The translations under genes were made by a program, and so were the position numbers. From the NCBI GenBank assembly GCA_947589225.1, contig CANQBC010000001.1:62001-126000 (forward strand): a DNA stretch of 64,000 nt, written 5' to 3'. This DNA comes from an uncultured Oscillospiraceae bacterium (lineage in GTDB: Bacteria; Bacillota; Clostridia; Oscillospirales; Oscillospiraceae). Positions 41,986-50,897 of this stretch are shown here, piece by piece. Numbering within the stretch: position 1 is the first letter of the stretch; each line of letters begins with the position of its first letter. The notes under the pieces were generated by a model, which was not told the origin of the DNA, did no database searches, and was given only the letters and a program-made list of their open reading frames with translations.

Positions 41986-43026
41986 ATGAACGACTCCAAA
42001 TCTGATTTTTACGCCTCCGCCGGGGTGGACATCACCGCAGGGTATAAGGCGGTGGAATTGATGCGCGCCCACGTCAAGCGCACCGTCATTCCCGGCGCGG
42101 ACGACGACATCGGCGGCTTCGGCGGCGCTTTCGTACCCGATCTCCGGGGCATGAAGGAGCCTGTCCTGGTCTCCGGCACCGACGGGGTGGGCACCAAGGT
42201 GAAGCTCGCCTTTGAGCTTGACCGCCACGACACCGTGGGCATCGACTGCGTGGCCATGTGCGTCAACGACATCGTCTGCTGCGGCGCGAAGCCCCTCTTT
42301 TTCCTGGATTACATCGCCTGTGGGCGCAACATCCCGGAGAAGATCGCCGCCATCGTGGGCGGCGTGGCCGAAGGGTGCGTCCGCGCCGGCTGCGCCCTCA
42401 TCGGGGGCGAGACCGCCGAGCACCCGGGCCTTATGCCCGAGGAGGAGTACGACCTGGCCGGTTTCTCCGTGGGGATCGTGGACAGGGAGAGAGTCCTAAA
42501 GCCGGGATCGGTCGCCGAGGGCGACGCCATCATCGCCCTCAGATCCTCCGGCGTCCACTCCAACGGCTTCTCCCTGGTGCGCAAGATTTTGGCCGACTCC
42601 GGAACCGCCCTCACCGACACCTTTGAGGAGCTGGGCGGCAAGTCCATTGGCGAGGTGCTTCTGACGCCCACGAGGATCTACGTCAAGCCCATCCTCGCGC
42701 TTCTTGACGCGGTGGAGGTGAGGTCGGTGGCCCACATCACCGGAGGCGGCTTCTATGAGAATATCCCCCGCGCCCTCCCGGAGGGGCTGGGCGCGAGGAT
42801 AGACAAGTCCGCCCTAGATATTCCGCCCATTTTTAAGCTCCTGGCGAGACTCGGAAATGTACCCGAGCGGGAGATGTTCAACGTCTACAACATGGGCGTG
42901 GGAATGGCCGTTATCGTGAATCGGCAGGACGCCGATATGGCGCTGCAGGTGCTCCGCGCCGCCGGGGAGGACGCCTATGTGTGCGGCACGGTGGTGAGAT
43001 CGGAAAAGAGGATGGAGCTATGCTGA
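41986..43026 (+). CDS. purM: Phosphoribosylformylglycinamidine cyclo-ligase (AIR synthetase)
   Basis: 346 residues. PurM closes the imidazole ring, ATP-dependent. YASAGVDITAGYKAVELMRA, SGTDGVGTKVKLAFELDRHD, CVNDIVCCGAKPLFFLDYIA, GGETAEHPGLMPEEEYDLAG and HITGGGFYENIPRALPEG are the standard PurM motifs. The ATG at 41986 follows AAGGAGGG. The purN start overlaps its stop by seven bases. Confidence 0.97.
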   Translation: MNDSKSDFYASAGVDITAGYKAVELMRAHVKRTVIPGADDDIGGFGGAFVPDLRGMKEPVLVSGTDGVGTKVKLAFELDRHDTVGIDCVAMCVNDIVCCGAKPLFFLDYIACGRNIPEKIAAIVGGVAEGCVRAGCALIGGETAEHPGLMPEEEYDLAGFSVGIVDRERVLKPGSVAEGDAIIALRSSGVHSNGFSLVRKILADSGTALTDTFEELGGKSIGEVLLTPTRIYVKPILALLDAVEVRSVAHITGGGFYENIPRALPEGLGARIDKSALDIPPIFKLLARLGNVPEREMFNVYNMGVGMAVIVNRQDADMALQVLRAAGEDAYVCGTVVRSEKRMELC

Positions 43027-43631
43027 GAGCGAGGATCGCGGTGCTGGTCTCTGGCGGCGGCACCAATCTGCAGGCGCTTATAAACGCGCAGGAGAGCGGA
43101 GAGCTCCGGGACGGCGAGATCGCCCTTGTGGTCTCCAATGTGGCCGGCGCCTACGCCCTGGAGAGGGCGCGGATGGCGGAGATTGAGACGCTGACGCTCA
43201 TCCGGCGCGAGCTGGGGGGCCGCGTGGGCTTCGAGGCGAAGCTCCAGGAGGAGCTGGAGGCCCACGGCATCGACCTTATCATCCTCGCCGGCTTTATGAG
43301 CATCCTGAGCGGGGAATTCACGGCCAAATGGCCCAACCGCATTATCAATGTCCACCCGGCGCTGATCCCAAGCTTCTGCGGCAAGGGCTTTTACGGCCTC
43401 CATGTCCACGAGGCGGCCCTGGCGTACGGCGTCAAGGTCACCGGCGCCACGGTGCATTTTGTCAACGAGGTGCCCGACGGCGGAAAGATCATCGCCCAGA
43501 AGGCCGTGGAAGTGGAGGACGGCGACACGCCGGAGATTTTGCAAAAGCGCGTCATGGAGCAGGCCGAATGGGTCATTCTGCCCCGGGCCGCCCAGCGGGT
43601 GTCAAAAGAAATCGTGGAGGGGAAAATATGA
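43020..43631 (+). CDS. purN: Phosphoribosylglycinamide formyltransferase
   Basis: 203 residues. PurN formylates GAR using 10-formyl-THF. The ATG at 43020 (MLRARIAVLVSGGGTNLQAL) is preferred because it sits at the purM junction (GGATGGAGCT upstream). Active-site motifs are visible: GFMSILSGEF and NRIINVHPALIPSFCGKGFYG with the catalytic Asn-x-His, then GATVHFVNEVPDGGKIIAQK with the catalytic Asp. The purO-like gene overlaps its stop by four bases. Confidence 0.96.
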   Translation: MLRARIAVLVSGGGTNLQALINAQESGELRDGEIALVVSNVAGAYALERARMAEIETLTLIRRELGGRVGFEAKLQEELEAHGIDLIILAGFMSILSGEFTAKWPNRIINVHPALIPSFCGKGFYGLHVHEAALAYGVKVTGATVHFVNEVPDGGKIIAQKAVEVEDGDTPEILQKRVMEQAEWVILPRAAQRVSKEIVEGKI

Positions 43632-44332
43632 TTTACGACATCGCAAAACTGCTTTCAGAGAACACATATCCGGGCCGCGGCATCCTTTTGGGCCGCAGCA
43701 AGGACGACAAAAAGGCCGTGGTGGCCTACTTCATCATGGGCCGCAGCCAAAACAGCCGCAACCGGATCTTTGAAAGGACGGAGGACGGCATACGCACCAA
43801 AGCCTTTGACGAGTCCAAGATGGAGGATCCCAGCCTCATCATCTACCACCCGGTGCGTGTTCTTGCCGGGAACACCATCGTCACCAACGGCGACCAGACG
43901 GACACCATAGCCGACGGCCTGTCGGCGGGACTCAGCTTCGCCGACGCCCTCAGAACCCGGGAATTCGAGCCGGACGGCCCCAACTGGACGCCCCGTATCT
44001 CCGGCATCGTGGGCCCCAACGGCGGCTACAAGCTCTCTATCCTCAAATCTCAGGACGGCGATCCCCGGTGCTGCTGCCGGTACTTCTATGAGTACCAGAA
44101 GCCTATCGCCGGAACGGGCCACTTCATCCACACCTATAAGTGCGACGGGAACCCCATCCCCAGCTTCGAGGGGGAGCCGGAGAGGGTCGCCATTGAAGCC
44201 GAAACCGCCAGGGATTTTGCGGATCTCTTGTGGGACAAGCTCAACGAGGATAACAAGGTGTCCTTGTATGTGAGCTATATCGATATCGCCTCCGGCGAGG
44301 CTGACAGCGTCATCATCAATAAGAACGTGTGA
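43628..44332 (+). CDS. purO: IMP cyclohydrolase, archaeal PurO type
   Basis: 234 residues. PurO closes the second purine ring (FAICAR to IMP). The start is ATG 43628 (MIYDIAKLLSENTYPGRGIL), overlapping purN and preceded by GGAGGGG; longer upstream reading frames run through purN and are spurious. YPGRGILLGRSKDDKKAVVA, YFIMGRSQNSRNRIFE, IIYHPVR and NGDQTDTI are conserved in the IMP cyclohydrolase family first known in archaea. This family replaces the cyclohydrolase half of PurH. The next gene supplies the transformylase half. Confidence 0.92.
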   Translation: MIYDIAKLLSENTYPGRGILLGRSKDDKKAVVAYFIMGRSQNSRNRIFERTEDGIRTKAFDESKMEDPSLIIYHPVRVLAGNTIVTNGDQTDTIADGLSAGLSFADALRTREFEPDGPNWTPRISGIVGPNGGYKLSILKSQDGDPRCCCRYFYEYQKPIAGTGHFIHTYKCDGNPIPSFEGEPERVAIEAETARDFADLLWDKLNEDNKVSLYVSYIDIASGEADSVIINKNV

Positions 44333-44340
44333 GGTGCGAA

Positions 44341-45525
44341 ATGACTGAATTTGAACTGAAATACGGCTGCAACCCCAACCAGAAGCCGTCCAAAATATTC
44401 ATGCGCTCCGGCGCGGAGCTGCCTTTAGAGGTTCTGAACGGCCGGCCGGGGTATATAAACTTTTTGGACGCCCTCAACTCCTGGCAGCTGGTTCGGGAGC
44501 TGAAGCGCGAGACGGGCCTCCCCGCCGCCGCCAGCTTCAAGCACGTCTCGCCCGCCGGGGCCGCCGTGGGCAATCCGCTCAGCGACGAGCTGAAGGCCGC
44601 CTGCTTCGTGCGGGACATTCAGGGCCTTGACGATTCGCCCCTGGCCTGCGCCTACGCCCGCGCCCGGGGCACCGACCGCATGAGCAGCTTCGGCGACTGG
44701 ATCGCCCTTAGCGACATCTGTGACACCACCACAGCCAGGATCATCAAGCGGGAGGTCTCCGACGGCGTCATCGCCCCCGGCTACACCCCCGAGGCGCTGG
44801 AGATCCTATCCGCCAAGAAAAAGGGCGGCTACAACGTGGTGAAGATCGACGCCGGCTACGTGCCCGAGCATGAGGAGACCAAGGAGGTCTTTGGCGTCAC
44901 CTTCTCCCAGGGACGGAACGATTTCAAGATCGACTACGAGCTTTTGAAAAACGTGGTGACGAAGAATAAGGACATCCCGGAGAGCGCGAAGCGGGATCTG
45001 GTGATCTCCCTCATCACCCTCAAATACACCCAGTCCAACTCCGTCTGCTACGCCTCCGACGGACAGGCCATCGGCGTGGGCGCCGGCCAGCAGAGCCGCA
45101 TCCACTGCACGCGCCTGGCGGGCGGAAAGGCCGACACCTGGCATCTGAGGCAGTCCCAGCGCGTCCTGGAGCTGCCCTTCCTGAAGGGCCTGGGGAGAGC
45201 CGACCGGGACAACGTTATCGACGGCTTCATCAATCATAACGAGGAGGACGTCACCGCCGACGGCGTCTGGCAGCGCTACTTCACCGAGCGGCCCCGGTAT
45301 TTCTCCGCCGAGGAGCAGAGGGCGTATCTCGATAAGATCACCGGCGTCAGCCTCGGCTCCGACGCCTTCTTCCCCTTCGGCGACAACGTGGAGCGGGCGC
45401 ACAAGAGCGGCGTTCTGTACATCGCCGAGCCGGGCGGTTCCGTCCGGGACGACAACGTCATCGAGGTGGCGGACAAGTACGGCATGGCCATGGCGTTTAC
45501 AGGTATGAGGCTATTCCACCACTGA
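44341..45525 (+). CDS. Stand-alone AICAR formyltransferase (PurH transformylase domain only)
   Basis: 394 residues. It transfers formyl from 10-formyl-THF to AICAR. The ATG at 44341 (MTEFELKYGCNPNQKPSKIF) has GTGAGGTGC upstream. YGCNPNQKP, AASFKHVSPAGAAVG, TQSNSVCYASDGQAIGVGAG with QQSRIHC, and SDAFFPFGDNVERA match the C-terminal domain of PurH. The N-terminal IMP cyclohydrolase domain is entirely missing, and its job is done by the preceding PurO. Standalone forms have been called PurV. Its codons and spacing fit the operon. Confidence 0.93.
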   Translation: MTEFELKYGCNPNQKPSKIFMRSGAELPLEVLNGRPGYINFLDALNSWQLVRELKRETGLPAAASFKHVSPAGAAVGNPLSDELKAACFVRDIQGLDDSPLACAYARARGTDRMSSFGDWIALSDICDTTTARIIKREVSDGVIAPGYTPEALEILSAKKKGGYNVVKIDAGYVPEHEETKEVFGVTFSQGRNDFKIDYELLKNVVTKNKDIPESAKRDLVISLITLKYTQSNSVCYASDGQAIGVGAGQQSRIHCTRLAGGKADTWHLRQSQRVLELPFLKGLGRADRDNVIDGFINHNEEDVTADGVWQRYFTERPRYFSAEEQRAYLDKITGVSLGSDAFFPFGDNVERAHKSGVLYIAEPGGSVRDDNVIEVADKYGMAMAFTGMRLFHH

Positions 45526-45531
45526 TCTGGC

Positions 45532-45701
45532 TTGAAAGGGCTGCGCCCTTTCAATGCCAAGGAGAACGTGCGGAAAAATTATCTGAATTTTGCTAAATTT
45601 AGATAATTTTCCCTGCTGTTTTGCTCCATGCACGGCCCGCAGGGCCGCACACTCCGCAAAACAAGAGGGATTTTTTCCAAGGCTCATGTCCTTGGAAAAA
45701 T
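45532..45701 (-). repeat. Modular palindromic intergenic element, copy D
   Basis: It lies inside the purine operon, right after the AICAR formyltransferase stop. On the plus strand: H1 (45532-45554, TTGAAAGGGC with GCCCTTTCAA); GAACGTGC (as in B); palindrome P2 (45572-45612, core TGAATTTTGCTAAATTTA); CTGC; H2 (45617-45663, with CATGCAC and CACACTCC as in copy C); and P1 (45670-45701, TTTTTTCCAAGG arms around CTCATGT). Orientation is opposite to copy B. It probably lowers or splits transcription before purD. Confidence 0.72.
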
Positions 45702-45742
45702 GATTTAATTTAAGGATATTGTTTATGCTTTTGGAGGGGCTT

Positions 45743-47014
45743 ATGAAAATTCTTGTCGTCGGCGGCGGAGGCCGCGAGCACGCTATTATCAAGGCCATCA
45801 GGAAAAACCCGGCGGTGGACACCATCTACGCCCTTCCCGGCAACGGCGGCATTGCCGCGGACGCCCAGTGCGTCCCCATCGGGGCCACGGACATCGAGAA
45901 GATCGTGGCCTTCGCCGCGGAAAACGAGGTGGATTACGCCGTCGTCGCCCCGGACGATCCGCTTGCTCTGGGGTGCGTGGACGAGCTTGAAAAGGCGGGC
46001 ATCCCCGCCTTCGGGCCAAAGAAGAACGCCGCCATTATCGAGGCCAGTAAGGCGTTCTCCAAGAGCCTCATGAAAAAATACGGCATCCCCACGGCCCAAT
46101 CTAAAACCTTTACGGACATGGGGCAGGCGCTTGCCTACGTGGAGCGGGTGGGCGCGCCTATCGTGGTAAAGGCCGACGGCCTGGCCCTGGGCAAGGGCGT
46201 CACCGTCGCCCAGACGGTGGGTCAGGCCAAGGAGGCCATACGCGACATGATGGAGGGCGGCAAGTTCGGCGCCTCCGGCGCCACCGTGGTCATCGAGGAG
46301 TACCTGGAGGGCCCGGAGGTCTCGGTCCTGAGCTTCACCGACGGCAATGTAGTGATCCCCATGGTGTCCAGCATGGACCACAAGCGCGCCGGGGATGGGG
46401 ACACAGGCCCCAACACCGGCGGCATGGGTACCGTCGCCCCCAACCCCTATTACACCCCCGAGGTGGCCGAGCGGTGCATGAGGGAGATCTTCCTGCCCAC
46501 CATAAAGGCGATGAACGCCGAAGGGCGGACCTTCAAAGGGTGCCTCTACTTCGGACTCATGATCACCGCCGACGGCCCCAAGGTCATAGAATACAACTGC
46601 CGCTTCGGCGACCCGGAGACCCAGGTGGTGCTGCCGCTTCTGGAGTCCGACCTTCTCACCGTCATGCGGGCGGTGACCGAGGGGAGGCTTGCGGAGACGG
46701 AGGTCAAGTTCTCGGATAAATCCGCCGCCTGCGTGGTGGTAGCCTCCAGAGGCTACCCGGTCAAATACCAGAGCGGGTATGAGATCGTCCTTCCCGAGAC
46801 AGGGGAGGGCAGGGAGATCTACGTGGCCGGCGCCGAGATAAAGGAAGGAAAGCTTCTCAGTCACGGCGGGCGCGTCCTGGGCTGTGTGGCCGTGGAGGAC
46901 ACGCTGGAGAAGGCCGTCAAAGAGGCGTACAGGGTGGCGGACGCCGTGAAACTTGAGAACGGCTTTACGCGCCGCGACATCGGAAAACGGGCGCTGGACG
47001 CCTTGAATAAATAA
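45743..47014 (+). CDS. purD: Phosphoribosylamine-glycine ligase (GAR synthetase)
   Basis: 423 residues, ATP-grasp ligase joining phosphoribosylamine and glycine. The ATG at 45743 follows GGAGGGG. MKILVVGGGGREHAI is the N-terminal signature. VVKADGLALGKGVTVAQTVG is the ATP-grasp loop. FTDGNVVIPMVSSMDHKRAG, TGGMGTVAPNPYY and YFGLMITADGPKVIEYNCRF with GDPETQVVLPLL complete the active site. purL follows 13 bases after the stop. Confidence 0.97.
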   Translation: MKILVVGGGGREHAIIKAIRKNPAVDTIYALPGNGGIAADAQCVPIGATDIEKIVAFAAENEVDYAVVAPDDPLALGCVDELEKAGIPAFGPKKNAAIIEASKAFSKSLMKKYGIPTAQSKTFTDMGQALAYVERVGAPIVVKADGLALGKGVTVAQTVGQAKEAIRDMMEGGKFGASGATVVIEEYLEGPEVSVLSFTDGNVVIPMVSSMDHKRAGDGDTGPNTGGMGTVAPNPYYTPEVAERCMREIFLPTIKAMNAEGRTFKGCLYFGLMITADGPKVIEYNCRFGDPETQVVLPLLESDLLTVMRAVTEGRLAETEVKFSDKSAACVVVASRGYPVKYQSGYEIVLPETGEGREIYVAGAEIKEGKLLSHGGRVLGCVAVEDTLEKAVKEAYRVADAVKLENGFTRRDIGKRALDALNK

Positions 47015-47027
47015 GAGGTAGCAGGAA

Positions 47028-50000
47028 ATGGTTTACAGAGTATATGTGGAAAAACGAAACGGACTGACCCTTGAGGCCGACGCGCTGGCGGGAGACCTTC
47101 GGGAGTTCCTTGGAATAAAGAACCTTCGCGGCGTCCGCGTCCTGAACCGCTACGACGTGGAGGGCATAGATGAAGAGCTGTTCAGAACCGCCGTGCGCAC
47201 CGTGTTCTCCGAGCCGCAGCTTGACGTCACGTACGACGAGCTCACCGCCGAGGGAACGGTCTTTGCCGTGGAGTTCCTCCCCGGCCAGTTCGACCAACGC
47301 GCCGACTCGGCGGCCCAGTGCATACAGATCATTTCCCAGGGCGAGCGCCCCACCGTGCGCACCGCCAAGATCTACGTCCTCCGGGGCAAGCTCTCAAAAG
47401 AGGACGTGGAAAAGGTAAAAAGGTACGTTATCAACCCCGTGGAGGCCCGGGAGGCCGGCCTTGAAAAGCCCGACACCCTCAAAACCGACTACACCATCCC
47501 CACCGCGGTGGAGACGCTCGAGGGCTTCACAACTCTGAGCCACGAGGCTATCGAGGCGTTTGTCGCCAAATACGGCCTCGCCATGGATGCCGACGACCTT
47601 CTCTTTTGCCGGGACTACTTTAAGTCCGAGGGCCGTGAGCCCACCATCACCGAGATCCGCATGATCGATACCTACTGGTCCGACCACTGCCGCCACACCA
47701 CCTTCCTCACCCACATCGACAGCGTGGAGTTCGAGGATCCGGACGCCCAGTCCGAGTATGAAAACTACCTGGCCATGCGCACTGAGTGCGGCGACAAAAA
47801 GCCCCGGTGCCTCATGGATATCGCCACCGTCGGAGCGAAGTACCTGAAGAAAAAGGGCCTGCTCCCGAAGCTTGACGAGTCCGAGGAGATCAACGCCTGT
47901 ACCGTCAAGATCCGCATCAAGGTCGACGGAGAGGAGCAGGATTGGCTCCTCCTCTTCAAGAACGAGACCCACAACCATCCCACGGAGATCGAACCCTTCG
48001 GCGGCGCGGCTACCTGCATCGGCGGCGCCATTCGCGACCCGCTTTCGGGCCGCAGCTACGTTTACGCCGCCATGCGCGTCACGGGGGCCGCCGACCCGAC
48101 GGTGCCGGTATCCGAGACTATGGCCGGCAAGCTTCCCCAGCGTCGGCTCGTCACCGGCGCGGCCGCGGGCTACAGCTCCTATGGCAACCAGATCGGCCTT
48201 GCCACCGGTATCGTGGATGAGATATATCACCCGGGATACGCGGCCAAGCACCTGGAGATCGGCGCGGTTCTGGGCGCGGCCCCGGCTGAGAACGTCCGCC
48301 GGGAGGCGCCGGCGCCGGGGGATATCGTCATCCTTCTGGGCGGCCGCACGGGCCGCGACGGCATCGGCGGCGCCACAGGCTCCTCCAAGGCCCACAACGC
48401 CCACTCCGTGGAAACCTGCGGTGCCGAGGTCCAGAAGGGCAACGCCCCCGAGGAGCGCAAGCTCCAGCGGCTTTTCCGCAACCCCCTGGCCACGCGCCTC
48501 ATCAAGCGCTGCAACGATTTTGGCGCCGGCGGCGTCAGCGTTGCCGTGGGGGAGCTCGCCGACGGTCTGCTCATCGATCTCAACGCCGTTCCTAGGAAGT
48601 ATGAGGGCCTTGACGGCACCGAGCTTGCCATAAGCGAGTCCCAGGAGCGCATGGCGGTCGTTGTATCCCCCGAGGACAAGGACGAATTCGTGACCCTGGC
48701 GGAGAGCGAAAACCTTGAATCCACCGTGATCGCCGTGGTCACAAGGGAGCCCCGGCTCGTGATGGAGTGGAACGGGAAAAAGATTGTGGACATCTCCCGG
48801 GATTTTTTGAACACCAACGGCGCGCCCAAGCACACCGATATCAAGGTAGCCGCCCCCAGGGCGGTCGAGGCCGAGGTCATCGGCTCCTTTGCCGACAATA
48901 TGGGTAAAACCGTCTCCGATCTGAATGTCTGCTCAAAGCGCGGGCTTTCCGAGCGCTTTGACTCCACCATCGGCGCTGCCAGCCTTCTCATGCCCTTCGG
49001 AGGCAGAAACCAGCTCACCCCCATCCAGGCAATGGCCCACCGCCTCCCCCTGGATCACGGCCGCACGGACGCCTGTTCCTTCATGGCCTGGGGCTACGAT
49101 CCGGCCGTCATGGAGGCCAGCCCCTTCAGGGGAGCGTACCTGGCGGTTGTGGAATCGGTGAGCAAGCTCATCGCCGCGGGCGCGTCCTTTGAGGACGTGT
49201 ATCTCACCTTCCAGGAGTACTTCTGCCGTCCCGGCAATAAGCCCGAGCGCTGGGGCCAGCCCCTGGCCGCGCTTTTGGGCGCGCTGAAGGCCCAGAGGGA
49301 GCTGGGCATCGGCGCCATCGGCGGCAAGGACTCCATGTCCGGCTCCTTTGAGGACCTGGACGTGCCGCCCACGCTGGTGAGCTTCGCCGTCACCATGGGC
49401 ACGGAGGATCAGGTGGTCTCCAACGAATTCAAATCCGCCGGCCACAAGGTCATATGGCTCAGACCCGCCTATAAAAACGGCCTACCCACCGCGGAGAGCC
49501 TGAAGGCCCTCTACAACAAGGTCACGGATCTGCTCCGTTCCGGCGAGGCCGTCACGGCCTACACGCCCACCTGCGGAGGCCCCGCCGAGGCCGTTTTTAA
49601 AATGTGCGTCGGCAACGGCGTCGGCTTTAAATTCTCCAGCGGCGTAAAGATGGAGGACATCTTCGGCACCGCCTACGGCTCCTTTATCCTGGAGCTCACC
49701 GGCGAGACGTCCGAGAATGTCCTTGGAGTCACCACCGCCAGCGGGGAGGTGGAGTACAGGGACGAGGCCGTGGAGCTGAATACGCTTCTCGCCGCCTGGG
49801 AGGGCAGGCTGGAGAAGGTCTACCCCACCCGCGCGGGCGAGACCGTGTCCGCCCCCGAGTACAGCTTCCTCGCCATCACGCGGGTAAGCCCCAAAACGGC
49901 CGTCGCCAGGCCCCAGGTGCTGATCCCCGTGTTCCCCGGCACCAACTGCGAGTATGACACCGCCAGGCGCTTCGAGGAAGCGGGGGCCGAGACGAAAATA

Positions 50001-50702
50001 TTTGTCGTCCGCAACCAGTCAAGCTCCGCCATAGCCAGAAGCGTCGAGGAGTTTGCGGATCTTGTGAACGAGTCCCAGATCGTCTTTATCCCCGGCGGCT
50101 TCTCCGGCGGCGACGAGCCCGACGGGTCGGGTAAGTTCATCACCGCGTTCTTCAGAAACGCCGCGGTCAAACAGGCGGTCACCGATCTTTTGGAGCGCCG
50201 GGACGGCCTTATGGGCGGCATCTGCAACGGCTTCCAGGCCCTGGTGAAGCTGGGGCTCGTGCCCTACGGCAGGATCGTTGACACCGACGAGACGTGCCCC
50301 ACGCTGACCTTCAACACCATCGGCCGCCACCAGTCAAGGCTTGTCCGCACAAAGATCGCCTCCAACAAGTCCCCCTGGCTGGCCGCCACCGAGCCCGGAC
50401 AGATCTTCACCGTCCCCATCTCCCACGGAGAGGGCAAGTTCCTGGCCTCCGCCCAGACGGTCGCCCAGATGGCCGAGCGGGGCCAGATAGCCACCCAGTA
50501 CGTGGACTTTGACGGTAAGCCCACCATGGATATCGCCCACAACCCCAACGGCTCCGTGGCCGCCATCGAGGGCATCACCAGCCCCGACGGGCGCGTATTC
50601 GGCAAAATGGGCCACTCGGAGCGCATCGGCGGACTTTACAGGAATGTCCCCGGCCAGTACGACATGAAGCTTTTTGAGTCCGGTGTCAAATACTTTAAAT
50701 GA
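47028..50702 (+). CDS. purL: Phosphoribosylformylglycinamidine synthase, single chain
   Basis: 1224 residues, the large one-chain form with both synthetase and glutaminase. It converts FGAR to FGAM with glutamine and ATP. The N-terminal PurS-like region (1-~110) is followed by two AIR-synthase-like halves (SDHCRHTTFLTH; NETHNHPTEIEPFGGAATCI; DFGAGGVSVAVGELADGL; IGGKDSMSGSFEDLDVPPTL) and a C-terminal glutamine amidotransferase (VLIPVFPGTNCEYDTARRFE) with catalytic Cys1066 in GGICNGFQAL and the His1133/Glu1135 pair in SHGEGKF. The clostridial subtype is shorter than proteobacterial PurL (~1295). The glutaminase is intact, in contrast to PurF here. It is the last gene of the operon. Confidence 0.97.
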   Translation: MVYRVYVEKRNGLTLEADALAGDLREFLGIKNLRGVRVLNRYDVEGIDEELFRTAVRTVFSEPQLDVTYDELTAEGTVFAVEFLPGQFDQRADSAAQCIQIISQGERPTVRTAKIYVLRGKLSKEDVEKVKRYVINPVEAREAGLEKPDTLKTDYTIPTAVETLEGFTTLSHEAIEAFVAKYGLAMDADDLLFCRDYFKSEGREPTITEIRMIDTYWSDHCRHTTFLTHIDSVEFEDPDAQSEYENYLAMRTECGDKKPRCLMDIATVGAKYLKKKGLLPKLDESEEINACTVKIRIKVDGEEQDWLLLFKNETHNHPTEIEPFGGAATCIGGAIRDPLSGRSYVYAAMRVTGAADPTVPVSETMAGKLPQRRLVTGAAAGYSSYGNQIGLATGIVDEIYHPGYAAKHLEIGAVLGAAPAENVRREAPAPGDIVILLGGRTGRDGIGGATGSSKAHNAHSVETCGAEVQKGNAPEERKLQRLFRNPLATRLIKRCNDFGAGGVSVAVGELADGLLIDLNAVPRKYEGLDGTELAISESQERMAVVVSPEDKDEFVTLAESENLESTVIAVVTREPRLVMEWNGKKIVDISRDFLNTNGAPKHTDIKVAAPRAVEAEVIGSFADNMGKTVSDLNVCSKRGLSERFDSTIGAASLLMPFGGRNQLTPIQAMAHRLPLDHGRTDACSFMAWGYDPAVMEASPFRGAYLAVVESVSKLIAAGASFEDVYLTFQEYFCRPGNKPERWGQPLAALLGALKAQRELGIGAIGGKDSMSGSFEDLDVPPTLVSFAVTMGTEDQVVSNEFKSAGHKVIWLRPAYKNGLPTAESLKALYNKVTDLLRSGEAVTAYTPTCGGPAEAVFKMCVGNGVGFKFSSGVKMEDIFGTAYGSFILELTGETSENVLGVTTASGEVEYRDEAVELNTLLAAWEGRLEKVYPTRAGETVSAPEYSFLAITRVSPKTAVARPQVLIPVFPGTNCEYDTARRFEEAGAETKIFVVRNQSSSAIARSVEEFADLVNESQIVFIPGGFSGGDEPDGSGKFITAFFRNAAVKQAVTDLLERRDGLMGGICNGFQALVKLGLVPYGRIVDTDETCPTLTFNTIGRHQSRLVRTKIASNKSPWLAATEPGQIFTVPISHGEGKFLASAQTVAQMAERGQIATQYVDFDGKPTMDIAHNPNGSVAAIEGITSPDGRVFGKMGHSERIGGLYRNVPGQYDMKLFESGVKYFK

Positions 50703-50780
50703 CCTTGCTTTGCCTGAGAATACAAAAAATGATTAAAGCAAGTACGATTTTCACTATATTAATGTAATTTTTATGTATGA

Positions 50781-50828
50781 ATGGGCCGCGGCAGGGGAAA
50801 ACCGTCTTGCCGCAGCCCATTTCTCCCT
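50781..50828 (+). terminator. Terminator of the purine operon
   Basis: ATGGGCCGCGGCA pairs with TGCCGCAGCCCAT (12 of 13) around a 14-base loop, then TTCTCCCTTTTT. Confidence 0.75.
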
Positions 50829-50834
50829 TTTTGC

Positions 50835-50862
50835 TTGACAAAATTTATAAAAAGTTTATGAT
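50835..50862 (+). promoter_or_regulatory. Promoter of the MATE transporter gene
   Basis: TTGACA (50835-50840), 16 bases, TATGAT (50857-50862), 36 bases before the start. Confidence 0.7.
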
Positions 50863-50897
50863 TATTACATAATGAGTAAAATATTAGAGGTTATCTT

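Noticed and set aside
43328-43627. Upstream extension of the PurO reading frame into purN
   Set aside because: The extension reads purN in another frame; the ATG at 43628 has a strong ribosome site and gives the usual PurO N-terminus.
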